In this document: piece after piece, positions 1 to 8,969 of the stretch
How the letters are laid out: the number at the start of each line of letters is the position of its first letter
How positions within the stretch are numbered: the stretch's first letter is position 1
NCBI GenBank assembly: GCA_020056305.1
Contig: JAGVIA010000087.1
Location: 1 to 35,166 of the forward strand
Direction of reading: 5' to 3'
DNA from: an archaeon
Lineage (GTDB): Archaea; Micrarchaeota; Micrarchaeia; Anstonellales; Anstonellaceae
DNA: 35,166 nucleotides
Made by a program: the position numbers and the translations under genes
Notes under the pieces: model-generated
Database searches by the model: none
Told to the model about the DNA's origin: nothing
Seen by the model: the letters and a program-made list of their open reading frames with translations, nothing else

Positions 1-60
1 AGAAGCAAAAGTTGAGGCAGAGCAGATGCGCTTGGTTTCTTTCTGCTGAGCCTTCACATC

Positions 61-92
61 AAGAAGCCCACGCCTTCAGGCGTGGGTCATTC
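61..92 (+). mobile_element. IS200/IS605-type terminal hairpin (right-end remnant)
   Basis: Perfect 8-bp hairpin CCCACGCC-TTCA-GGCGTGGG (67-86) in the context aagaagCCCACGCCttcaGGCGTGGGtcattcac, which resembles right ends downstream of tnpB genes. The overlapping frame reads ...SHQEAHAFRRGSFTP, resembling a TnpB C-terminal tail. No tnpB body is in the window. Confidence 0.5.
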
Positions 93-147
93 ACCCCGCA
101 GTTGTTGACCCCCAGCAAACGCCCTTTGCAAAAGGCCTTGGCAAATT

Positions 148-1509
148 TCAAAATTCCCGGCCCATGGAAAGTAATGCGCCTGCAATTCCAACTCCGGCAA
201 TCGCAGCAAGCAGCCAGAATCCCTCAAAGTTTGCCCGCGTTTCCCACCCAATTCTCATCCTCGCTTCGTTTGTGGGCCTTTTTTCATCGCTTCCGGGATA
301 CTCCAGGAGTGCAAAGCCTTCCAATATCCCATCACCACTTGGCGGAATTTGCAGTTCCCTTGCCTTAAAATCAAGCGAAACATTCCACTCATCGCCAAAA
401 TCATCGTAAAGCAATATGCTAGCGGGCTTTTTTCCAGCAACCCCCGTCCCATCAGTGAATTCAAGTGAGTACGCATGTGAATAATTGCGATTTTCTGCAA
501 GCCCGGCAGGCTCGATGTGGCGCCTTTCCAATCTCACCAGGCTTTGGTTTGCATCGCCAACCTCAAGCTTCCAAAAATCAAGCCCATTTTTTGCAATCGA
601 ATAGTTGTGCAAAATGGCCCCCATTCTCGCTGCCCCTACAGCCATGTCGTACTCGGATAGTTGCCTGTTGCTCAACACGACGACGGTGTATTTCTCCACG
701 GGCATTGTCTGCTCACGGAGCACGGGCACAAACGGGAAAACGAACGGCTCGCCAGTTTCGACAGTGTAGTTCGCATAGTCCAGTGCGTTTTTTTCAAAAG
801 TGACTGCAGTGGCTTTGCGATCCGTTGCGCAGCCACAGCCAGTACGGCAATCCCCGCCGCTGCAAAACGCCTGGCATGAATATCTGTTCTCTATCACCTC
901 TTTTGTATAGAAAAAAGTGCCACGCACTCTCAGTACTGCCTGCAAAACCGGCATCGCACTTGCATTCGAGCCATTCTCCGCAGATGGCCAGGCAGAGTCT
1001 AGCTCGGCATGCGAAAACGGTAGGGCAATCCGCGACTGCCCCTCTGCAATATCGACAACCCTTCTCTCATCCAGATATGCAAATTCCATCACTGCGTCTA
1101 TTTTCGGCTTCCTGCCACTCCGCAGCGTTATCAAGTCAGCCCCGCACTCATCATCCTTTTTCGCCTCGCCTAAAATTTCCTCCGCGTGCGACTCCTTCAC
1201 CGCAAATGCAATATGCGTTAGTTTCAAGCTCGATATCCTGCCCTCAGCCTCCGGTTCTGCCCCAAGTATCCGGGCATCAAATAGCGCAACCGGATCATCG
1301 ATATTCGGAGCTGCCGCCTTCTGCAGCCAGCCTTCAACCCCATCTTGGAGCCGCCCATTCATTTTCTTTGCCCAGTCATGCAAATCCGCAGGCGCATTCG
1401 CAATCAAAACGCCAGCCACAAGAAAAAGCACGAAAACAAAAAGCCTGAGGCGAAGGCGCATGCAAATGCACTGATTGGCATCCTCCTCCTTCAGCACGCA
1501 AAGACTCAT
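148..1509 (-). CDS. Membrane-anchored protein of unknown function (N- and C-terminal TM segments)
   Basis: Long ORF; N-terminal LRLFVFVLFLVAGVLIANA and C-terminal FWLLAAIAGVGIAGALLSMG hydrophobic segments; Cys cluster CQAFCSGGDCRTGCGC; ATGA overlap with the upstream gene on the same strand. Actual start may be the internal MRLRLRL. Confidence 0.75.
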   Translation of the reverse strand: MSLCVLKEEDANQCICMRLRLRLFVFVLFLVAGVLIANAPADLHDWAKKMNGRLQDGVEGWLQKAAAPNIDDPVALFDARILGAEPEAEGRISSLKLTHIAFAVKESHAEEILGEAKKDDECGADLITLRSGRKPKIDAVMEFAYLDERRVVDIAEGQSRIALPFSHAELDSAWPSAENGSNASAMPVLQAVLRVRGTFFYTKEVIENRYSCQAFCSGGDCRTGCGCATDRKATAVTFEKNALDYANYTVETGEPFVFPFVPVLREQTMPVEKYTVVVLSNRQLSEYDMAVGAARMGAILHNYSIAKNGLDFWKLEVGDANQSLVRLERRHIEPAGLAENRNYSHAYSLEFTDGTGVAGKKPASILLYDDFGDEWNVSLDFKARELQIPPSGDGILEGFALLEYPGSDEKRPTNEARMRIGWETRANFEGFWLLAAIAGVGIAGALLSMGREF

Positions 1510-3521
1510 ATCCTCCCCCTAAGCGAATCCAGTGTGCATGCATCTGCTTTGCCGTTTTCCATGGCAAGGCGGACTAGCGCGCCCCCATTGCCCCCGCCTG
1601 CCAAACTCCCCCTGAATTTTGCAAGCTCGTCACTTGTTTCAAAGACTATTATGATTTTGGCTTTTTTACGGAGCGCCAGCCTTACCTGTGCAACATCGGG
1701 CGATACAAGGATGCGCAATTCACTATCATCCTTCCTCACAATGCTGCGCTTAGGGTCAAATAGGGCGCCCGCCCCGATGCAGATATCCACTATCTGGCGC
1801 ATAACCGCCTTCTTGCAGATGTTTTTTTCCTTCCATCCACTTGGTGCAAAAAAGTCCCCATGCGACACGAGTTGGCCGCGCCTGGCAAGGTCCAAGAGCG
1901 CCATCTCCACACTCTCTATGCTCGGCGACACGCGCTCCCCTCTCCGCTGCAGTGCCTTTTCAATTCCGAACGCAACCTCGCTTTTGCGAAGCGGCATGTG
2001 CCTGTAGCCAAAGGTCGCATTGACTAAGTCAAACACAGCCAACATCTCGCCCAGTTTCATTTCAATTCGCTTCTCAGGTGCCGCAGCGCCCTCTTCTGCA
2101 ACTATTGTATATGTAGGCTTTCTCTTCCTGCTTGCGGCAAAAATGACAGCAGCGCACAAAACTACTGCCGCGGCGTACACTGCCCATTCTTGCCCACCCT
2201 CCTTCTTCACTACGAGGTGCGCAGTCCCGCCCCCTGCATAAAATACGAACTCTGGATTTTGTTCAGATGGCCTTGCGCGTATTTCACAAACGCCGTTCCA
2301 CACTGCGCATGAAACCCTGTTTTGCGAGCCTGCAAGCCCAACCTCGACCTGTTCAGACGCGATAGGCTTGCCATCCTTATGTATCAAAAAAACGTAAGAT
2401 TCACCATCATTTCTAAGCAGCGAGGCTGAAATGTTGAAAACGTGCAAAAGCGCATTTGCGGCTGAATTTCCACCAATATCTTCTATTGAAATCACATACT
2501 CGCCGCTCTCGCCAGGGCTTATGGAAAATGATCCGAAAAGCACGCCGCTGCTTGCAGAGCCTGTAAATCCCTTTGCCAGAACCGCCCCTTCTCTTCTTGC
2601 AGTCCATGCCCAGTCCCCGCCAGGCACGCCCTCCAGCCCTATGTCAAACGTGGCATTCGCACCGGCGTATATGGTTGCAGGCCCGAAAACCGAGCCTATG
2701 GCGCCAGGCTCCTCAATGTCGAAAACTCGGTGCAGCGCCTCTTCTCCGCACGTTGCACTTGCGGCAAGCCTGGCAAAACGTGCTCCTGCTGGCCATTTCA
2801 CAGTCCAGAGCTCCCCGATGCGCGCCATGTCCGCAATTTCACTCCCATTTTGCCACTTCTCAAAAAGCAGCGACTGCTCGATTTCATCTGCATTCTTGCC
2901 GTTTTGCGCAAGCAGGCTGCCGCCAGAAAAACCAATGGCATTCTTTTCCACCGTTCCGTTCATTGCAATGGAATAGTTTGCATTGCCAACAAGCAGCAGG
3001 GCATTTCCCCGCGATGCAAAATCAGCATAATTTCCGGCAATGTACTCGGGCACTGCCCCCGTCGCCGATATGAAAACAGAATCATGCGAGGTCCGCAGAA
3101 AATCAGGCATGGCATCCGTTAGCGAATACCCGTATTTTCCAACCCCACTGCGCAGGCTTGCATAAATCCTATTCCTCTCATCTGTGCTCACTGAAGGGTG
3201 CATTAGAAGGTATGCAAACTTCTTGGGCTTCTCTTGAAAGAATGCCGCGCGCACGCTTGCGCCCTCAGAGCAATTAATAAAACTGGAAACCAAATACGCG
3301 ACTTTCTGCCCGCCAAAATACGCGGCGCCGTAATCAGATACGCCAAGCTCCGTCCGGCCTGCAGGAATTTCCACGCGCTCGGCATTTCTTTCCTGCGGCA
3401 TTCCAACAGTCCAATAGAGCAGCCCTATGCCTAAAAGAAAAAGGAGGACAGCGGATGCAAATCTCGCAGCCAACACTGGGAAACTAGCTGCGGCACGCCT
3501 AATAACCCATAGCATTTGCAA
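1506..3521 (-). CDS. Large surface/membrane protein with C-terminal cytoplasmic region, unknown function
   Basis: 671-aa ORF; N-terminal TM, long predicted extracytoplasmic part, second TM (WAVYAAAVVLCAAVIFAAS), then a charged C-terminal part; 4-nt overlap with the downstream gene. Confidence 0.8.
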   Translation of the reverse strand: MQMLWVIRRAAASFPVLAARFASAVLLFLLGIGLLYWTVGMPQERNAERVEIPAGRTELGVSDYGAAYFGGQKVAYLVSSFINCSEGASVRAAFFQEKPKKFAYLLMHPSVSTDERNRIYASLRSGVGKYGYSLTDAMPDFLRTSHDSVFISATGAVPEYIAGNYADFASRGNALLLVGNANYSIAMNGTVEKNAIGFSGGSLLAQNGKNADEIEQSLLFEKWQNGSEIADMARIGELWTVKWPAGARFARLAASATCGEEALHRVFDIEEPGAIGSVFGPATIYAGANATFDIGLEGVPGGDWAWTARREGAVLAKGFTGSASSGVLFGSFSISPGESGEYVISIEDIGGNSAANALLHVFNISASLLRNDGESYVFLIHKDGKPIASEQVEVGLAGSQNRVSCAVWNGVCEIRARPSEQNPEFVFYAGGGTAHLVVKKEGGQEWAVYAAAVVLCAAVIFAASRKRKPTYTIVAEEGAAAPEKRIEMKLGEMLAVFDLVNATFGYRHMPLRKSEVAFGIEKALQRRGERVSPSIESVEMALLDLARRGQLVSHGDFFAPSGWKEKNICKKAVMRQIVDICIGAGALFDPKRSIVRKDDSELRILVSPDVAQVRLALRKKAKIIIVFETSDELAKFRGSLAGGGNGGALVRLAMENGKADACTLDSLRGRI

Positions 3522-3553
3522 TCCTTATTAAAACCAAAATCCAAACCAACCAC

Positions 3554-4318
3554 ATGTTGGCAAAGCTTGACGTAAGGAAATCCGCGATGCAAAATGCCTC
3601 TGCCTACTTTGATAAGGCAAAAACGCTTAGGGCAAAAGCAGAAGGGCTCAGAGATGCAATTGCAAAAACGAAGCTTGAGCTAAAAAGCGCGGAGCACGAG
3701 TCTGCGCAGGCAAAGTCAAAGGCATCTGTGCGGCGCAGGGAGAAAGCATGGCATGAGAAATTCCGCTTCTTTTTGACAAGTGGCGGCAAGCTTGCGATAG
3801 GCGGCAGGGATGCCAAGCAAAACGACACTGTTTTCCTGCGCCACTGCTCTGATGGCGACCTCTTTTTCCATGCGGACATCCAGGGCGCAAGCGCCATAAT
3901 ACTAAAGGATGGCGAAAAAGCGCCAGTGCAGGAAAAAAAAGAGGCTGCCGCATTTGCCGCATCATACTCGAATGCCTGGAAGAACGGCTCCAGCACGGTT
4001 GACGTTTACTGCCTGCCAAAATCCGGCGTCTCAAAGCACTCAAACGAGGGCTACATCCCGCAGGGCGGCTTTGCCCTCTTGGGGCAGCGCGAGTGGTTCC
4101 GCGCCACGCCCCTGGGCCTCAAAATTGGCATCGAAAACGGCATCGCCATTGCCTTGCCATACAACCACCCAAAAAAGCTTGAGAAGGAGCACCTGCTCTC
4201 GCCGGGCAAAGACGAGAAGGGCGCTGCGGCAAAAAAACTCGCAAAAATATATGGCATAAGCGCGGATGAACTAATCCTCCTGCTCCCAGCAGGCAAAACA
4301 ACAATTAAGCGCGAATGA
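3554..4318 (+). CDS. NFACT-R (DUF814) RNA-binding domain protein, RqcH/Tae2-like C-terminal half
   Basis: KAWHEKFRFFLTSGGKLAIGGRDAKQNDTVFLRHCSDGDLFFHADIQGAS...SVSKHSNEGYIPQGGFALLGQREWF is characteristic of NFACT-R; preceded by a short coiled coil; no NFACT-N region. Confidence 0.85.
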   Translation: MLAKLDVRKSAMQNASAYFDKAKTLRAKAEGLRDAIAKTKLELKSAEHESAQAKSKASVRRREKAWHEKFRFFLTSGGKLAIGGRDAKQNDTVFLRHCSDGDLFFHADIQGASAIILKDGEKAPVQEKKEAAAFAASYSNAWKNGSSTVDVYCLPKSGVSKHSNEGYIPQGGFALLGQREWFRATPLGLKIGIENGIAIALPYNHPKKLEKEHLLSPGKDEKGAAAKKLAKIYGISADELILLLPAGKTTIKRE

Positions 4319-4358
4319 ATGAACTGTGCAAATACTTTTCGTTCACCCGTTGATTTCC

Positions 4359-4904
4359 ATGCACAAAATTTCCGATGGCATATTAATGATGCGCACAAAC
4401 GAGCGCGTCTGCTCGACTGTTTACGTGCTCGAGCACGAGGGGAAGCGCCTCATCATCGATTCTGGCGATGGCAAGCTCGCATTTAATTTCACCCCGGAGA
4501 TATGCATCCTCACGCACGGGCACTACGACCACGCAAAAGGCGTTAAGCCCGAATGGAAAAATGTCTTTTTGCACCCAGCGGATTTTTCTAAAAAGCCCTA
4601 CATAACAGTGCCGCCAAATGCGAAAAAGCTCGACTTTGCCACATTATCCTTCGGTCCCTTCCAACTGGAAATGATCCACACGCCCGGGCACACGGATGGC
4701 TCAATCTGCATCCTTGAGAAAAAAAGCGGGCTGCTCTTTTCCGGAGACACGAAATTCGCGCAGGGCGATTACGGCCGCACAGACCTGGAGGGAAGCGAAG
4801 AGGAGATGCAAAAGTCCCTCGCCAGGATAGACAAGCTCGGCTGGAAATTGCTATGCCCTGCGCACGGCTACCTTGAGCAAAGGGAAGACGGAAAACTCAT
4901 TTGA
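4359..4904 (+). CDS. MBL-fold metallo-hydrolase
   Basis: ILTHGHYDHAKG (HxHxDH), HTPGHTDGSICI, LFSGDTKFA and PAHG motifs; start chosen at MHKISDGI. Confidence 0.9.
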   Translation: MHKISDGILMMRTNERVCSTVYVLEHEGKRLIIDSGDGKLAFNFTPEICILTHGHYDHAKGVKPEWKNVFLHPADFSKKPYITVPPNAKKLDFATLSFGPFQLEMIHTPGHTDGSICILEKKSGLLFSGDTKFAQGDYGRTDLEGSEEEMQKSLARIDKLGWKLLCPAHGYLEQREDGKLI

Positions 4905-4914
4905 CGTAGGCAAA

Positions 4915-5555
4915 ATGATAACATCAAAAGAAGAACTTGCAAAAAAATACGAAAAACTCAGGCCAGCAATTGAAAAACGGCTTCTTGAATTCAAGCAGGC
5001 AGGCGCAGGCAATGCAAAAACAATATTCGCGGAACTTTCCTTCTGCCTTCTTACTCCCCAATCAAAGGCGCGCTCAGCACATTCTGCAATAAAATCGCTC
5101 CTCCGCGGCGATTTGCTTTTTTCCGGCGCCCCTCCCCAAATCGCCCGGCCCTAAAAAAATACGGCGTGCGCTTTGCGAACAAGAAATCCAAATACCTCTG
5201 CAAAGCCCGCGGCGAATTTTTCTCATCGGATGGCTTTGCAGAAATTTTTAACCACAACTCGGGCAGGCGTTTGCGCAACCACCTGGCAGAGCGCATACTT
5301 GGCATGGGATACAAGGAATCCTCGCATTTCCTGTGCAATATAGGCAAAGGCAGCGAGCTTGCAATACTTGACCGCCACATCCTTGCAAACCTGCGCAGCC
5401 TCGGTGTAATCAGCGCAATTCCGCCGCACATGACTGCAAATAAATACCTGCACATAGAAAAGAAAGTGGAAAAATTCTCAGCGGAAACCAAAATCCCGCT
5501 TTCGCACCTAGATTTGTTTTTCTGGGCCGAGCAAACGGGAGAAATTTTCAAGTGA
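4915..5555 (+). pseudogene. N-glycosylase/DNA lyase (Ogg2-type), reading frame broken near 5143-5155
   Basis: ORF 4915-5154 (FAELSFCLLTPQSKARSAHSAIKSL) continues in another frame as KKYGVRFANKKSKYL...LAERILGMGYKESSHFLCNIGKGSELAILDRHILANL. Adding one G in cggccc restores IARALKKYGVRF. Confidence 0.7.
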
Positions 5556-5559
5556 TCGC

Positions 5560-6717
5560 ATGATAATCGGCGTTGTTGGCGCACCAAACAAGGGCAAGAG
5601 CACATTTTTCTCAGCAGTGACAATGGTTGACGCGGCAATCGCAAACTATCCGTTCACCACGATAGAGCCAAACCGCGGCATCGCGCTTGTCCGCTCGCCC
5701 TGCCCGCACACAAAAATCGGCAAGCAATGCACCCCAAAGGTGGGCTCGTGCGCAAACGGCACGCGCCTCATCCCAATCCAGTTCATTGATGTTGCCGGAT
5801 TGGTGCCTGGCGCGCACGAAGGAAGGGGGCTAGGCAACAAATTCCTTGACGATTTGCGCGCAGCAGATGCATTCATACAAGTGGTGGACGCATCCGGCCG
5901 CACAGACCTGGAGGGCAATCCCTCAACAGATGGCGATCCAGCCGAAGAAGTCCGTTTTCTCTACGAAGAGCTCTGCTTTTGGATGGATGGCATACTTTCC
6001 CGGAACTGGAACAAAATACATGGAAAAGGGGCGGCAGAGCTTGCCGATGCGCTTACAGGTCTTAACATCTCCCGCTTTGAAATTGAGCATGCGGCATCTG
6101 AATTATCACTCCCACTAACGCACATTGACTGGTCCGACACGCAGCGCTTGTCTTTCGCAAGGAAAATATTTGCAAAAAAGCCGTTTGTCATCGTCGCAAA
6201 CAAGATGGACCTTGATGGCTCAAAAGAAAATTTTGAACACATGCAAGAAGCCCTTTCTCCAAAGAAAGTAGTGCCCTGCTCGTCCGCAATTGAGCTTGCC
6301 CTGCGCAAAGCAGCAAAGTCAGGCGCAATCAGTTATCTGCCCGGAGACCCAACATTCCAGCTGCTCTCCGCAAATGACAAGCAGCGCGAAGTGCTCTCCT
6401 ACATGGCTGAATTCCTAAAATTGAACAATGGCACCGGCGTGCAGCAGGCAGTAGAGGCAGCAGTATACGGCGAGCTTGGGATGATTGTAGTCTATCCTGT
6501 TGAGGATGAGCACCACTGGTGCGACAATTATGGGAACGTGCTCCCGCACGCCTATCTCATGCCAAAAGGCTCAACAGCGCACGATTTGGCAGCAAAGGTG
6601 CACACCGACCTGGCAAAGAATTTCATTTCCGCAATCGACTGCAAAACAAAGATGCATGTCGGGAAAACGCATGCGCTAAACAATGGCGACGTAATCAAGA
6701 TTGTTGCAGGAAGGTAG
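5560..6717 (+). CDS. YchF-related Obg family GTPase with TGS domain
   Basis: GVVGAPNKGKSTFFSAVT P-loop, DVAGLVPGAHEGRGLGNKFLDDLRAADAFIQVVDASG, NKMD, C-terminal TGS-like segment. Confidence 0.93.
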   Translation: MIIGVVGAPNKGKSTFFSAVTMVDAAIANYPFTTIEPNRGIALVRSPCPHTKIGKQCTPKVGSCANGTRLIPIQFIDVAGLVPGAHEGRGLGNKFLDDLRAADAFIQVVDASGRTDLEGNPSTDGDPAEEVRFLYEELCFWMDGILSRNWNKIHGKGAAELADALTGLNISRFEIEHAASELSLPLTHIDWSDTQRLSFARKIFAKKPFVIVANKMDLDGSKENFEHMQEALSPKKVVPCSSAIELALRKAAKSGAISYLPGDPTFQLLSANDKQREVLSYMAEFLKLNNGTGVQQAVEAAVYGELGMIVVYPVEDEHHWCDNYGNVLPHAYLMPKGSTAHDLAAKVHTDLAKNFISAIDCKTKMHVGKTHALNNGDVIKIVAGR

Positions 6718-6771
6718 CAGTCTCCCTTCCAAAAGCGCAGGAATAAAACCTCAGATAATCAATATCCCATT

Positions 6772-8055
6772 ATGGATACCTTAGAGAAGGCGGCACGCAT
6801 ATTGGTGCTGCTCATCGCGCTTGCCGCGCTATACATGCTCTTCAATTCCATTTCCTACTACTGGATATTCATGGCCATAACTGTTGTTCTGCTCTATTCC
6901 GGCACCCTGTTCATCATAGCCTATAACGAGAACAGAAAGCCAGCGCCGGCAAAGCCGGAGGAATGGCCATCCCTTTCCGTAGTCATCCCATCATACAACA
7001 GCTCCGCGTTCATCAGCAAAACCCTTGATGCAGTAAAGGCAATCAAATACCCGAAGCCCCTCGAAATCATCGTGGTGGATGACGCAAGCACTGATGGCTC
7101 TTACGATATTGCAAAAAAAGTGCAGGGCATAAAAGTCATCCGCCGCGAGCGCAACGGCGGCAAGGCTGGCGCGCTCAATGTCGGCATAAAGGCTGCAAAT
7201 GGCGAGATTGTCGCGTGCATAGACTCTGATACGTTCCCAAAGCCGGAAGTTTTCATGGAAATGGTGCCGCATTTTGCGGAGAAAAAAACCGCCGCAGTCA
7301 CGACGGTTATAATGGTGAACGAACCTACTGGAATACTGGGCTATCTTCAAGAGATAGAATATTATGTCGCATTCGTATTCTTCCAAAAGAGCCTCTCGCT
7401 TTTAGGCTCGCTCATGACGACGCCCGGCCCGCTCTCCATTTATCGGAGGCAAGTGCTTCTAGATGTTGGCGGATTTGACGAAGACAACATAACCGAGGAC
7501 ATGGAAATCGCGCTGCGCCTCAAGGACAACGGATACGACATCGAATGCTGCACAACCGCGGCGGCATACACTGAAGTTCCCAAGACAATCTCCCACTGGC
7601 TTCGCCAGCGAACGCGCTGGTACCGCGGCAAGGTGGTTAATGGCATAAAATATGCCCATATATTCTTCAGCCCCCGCCATGGCGGATTCGGCAGTGTCAT
7701 ATATCCTCTTACTTTTGTAGCGGAATTCCTCACGGTTGTTTCCTTCTCCCTGGTCGTCTATCTGACCTTCTCAAACCTATCCGGCATTGCCGCATGGCTT
7801 GCGGTAAAAGAGCTTCCGACAATAGCCATCCCCACCTCGCTTATGGCGGTGCAGTCCTCATGGTATTTCTTGGCGCTCACGCTTATCCTCTGGTTATATT
7901 TCATCAAGATGAGCTTTGACATTTATGCAAGCAAAATAAGGTGGCGCCACCTGCCATTCATCGCAGCCTTCCTGCTCTTCTATTCGTTTTTAATATCAAG
8001 CGCGTATTTCATTAGCTACGCAAAGGAGATACTCGGCTCGAAATACAAGTGGTAA
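6772..8055 (+). CDS. Membrane glycosyltransferase family 2 (cellulose synthase/NAG transferase-like)
   Basis: SVVIPSYNSSAFISKTLDAV, IIVVDDASTDGS, ACIDSDTFP, TEDMEIALRL, RQRTRWYRG; N- and C-terminal TM segments. Confidence 0.93.
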   Translation: MDTLEKAARILVLLIALAALYMLFNSISYYWIFMAITVVLLYSGTLFIIAYNENRKPAPAKPEEWPSLSVVIPSYNSSAFISKTLDAVKAIKYPKPLEIIVVDDASTDGSYDIAKKVQGIKVIRRERNGGKAGALNVGIKAANGEIVACIDSDTFPKPEVFMEMVPHFAEKKTAAVTTVIMVNEPTGILGYLQEIEYYVAFVFFQKSLSLLGSLMTTPGPLSIYRRQVLLDVGGFDEDNITEDMEIALRLKDNGYDIECCTTAAAYTEVPKTISHWLRQRTRWYRGKVVNGIKYAHIFFSPRHGGFGSVIYPLTFVAEFLTVVSFSLVVYLTFSNLSGIAAWLAVKELPTIAIPTSLMAVQSSWYFLALTLILWLYFIKMSFDIYASKIRWRHLPFIAAFLLFYSFLISSAYFISYAKEILGSKYKW

Positions 8056-8056
8056 A

Positions 8057-8704
8057 ATGAACATCTACATCAAAGCCGCGATAATCACGCTTGGCATATT
8101 CCTCGCCGGCATGTATGCCATAAAGAGCGTTGACGAGCAGCGCATCGAAGCGCTCCGCGCCGACATCGACTCGTCTGTTCTTGACACGGAGGCGACAAGG
8201 CTGCTCTTTCTCTATCAGGATGCAACTGGCGACCCCAACTCCACGGCATTTTGTCGTGCACTGACTGAAATGTCAAAGAATCAGATGGAGCGCACATTCA
8301 AGCTTGCGACGCAGCTCTCCCTTGCCGAGAACAACAACGTGCTTGGGGACTATGAAATGCTCAAGCGAAAGTACTACCTTACGAATTTCGAGCTCTATAT
8401 CTACCAGAAGCAGCTTGAGCGCTCCTGTGGTGCAAAACCCTTCGAGCCGGTCCTGTATTTCTATTCCCTTAAGCCATGCCCGCAGTGCATTGTGCAGGGG
8501 CAGGTGCTTGACCGGGTCGTTTCCGAGTGCCCCAACGTGCGAGTGTTCGCATTCCCATCAGATTATCCCGAGCCTGTTCTTACTGCGCTTCTCTCGCGAT
8601 ACGGGATCTCCTCAGTGCCGACAATTATCATAAAAGAGCATTTCAAGCTTGAAGGCCCGCAGGAGAAGGAAAAAATCAAGGAGCTAGCAGGCTGCATGCA
8701 GTAG
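8057..8704 (+). CDS. Membrane-anchored thioredoxin-like protein with CPQC motif
   Basis: N-terminal signal/TM; LYFYSLKPCPQCIVQGQVLDRV...YGISSVPTIIIKEHF (CxxC and cis-Pro-like SVPT). Confidence 0.75.
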   Translation: MNIYIKAAIITLGIFLAGMYAIKSVDEQRIEALRADIDSSVLDTEATRLLFLYQDATGDPNSTAFCRALTEMSKNQMERTFKLATQLSLAENNNVLGDYEMLKRKYYLTNFELYIYQKQLERSCGAKPFEPVLYFYSLKPCPQCIVQGQVLDRVVSECPNVRVFAFPSDYPEPVLTALLSRYGISSVPTIIIKEHFKLEGPQEKEKIKELAGCMQ

Positions 8705-8719
8705 CATGGAATGTGTTTT

Positions 8720-8894
8720 CTTGGGGGGATGAACAGAGTCGAGCTTTGCTCGACTTGTTCACAAGTCGAACGGTTCGCCGTTCGACTGTGTGAACCCCTC
8801 AAGGGGGGCTTGTTAGACATTGTGCCCCTTATGGGATGTGCATTTTGCGGCGATACGCAAAATGCATCAGACATCGCCCTTCGGGCGATGCTGA
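8720..8894 (+). repeat. Modular palindromic array, left copy
   Basis: Successive hairpins: GTCGAGC/GCTCGAC (8738-8754); long stem GTTCACAAGTCGAACGG-TTCG-CCGTTCGACTgTGTGAAC (8757-8795); CCCCTCAAGGGG (8795-8806); GCATTTTGCG/CGCAAAATGC (8840-8865); CATCGCCC-TTC-GGGCGATG (8872-8890). Related to the reverse complement of 10585-10808. Confidence 0.9.
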
Positions 8895-8969
8895 CCGAAC
8901 GAAAAGATGCCCTTATTATTAACTTTTTCCCGCAAATATCATACCACCAAGTCCTACCGGGCGATTTCT

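Noticed and set aside
1-368. tnpB coding sequence at the left edge
   Set aside because: Only a TnpB-tail-like reading QEAHAFRRG is present; no RuvC or zinc-finger motifs fall in the window.
825-1448. Long plus-strand ORFs (825-1448, 917-1474, 1345-2007, 2431-2976, 18547-19293, 18851-19399 and similar)
   Set aside because: Antisense shadows of well-supported minus-strand CDSs; low-complexity Ser/Pro/His-rich products.
5143-5155. Programmed -1 frameshift in the glycosylase gene
   Set aside because: No X-XXY-YYZ slippery site before the TAA; the A7 run lies after the in-frame stop. Mutation or sequencing error is simpler.
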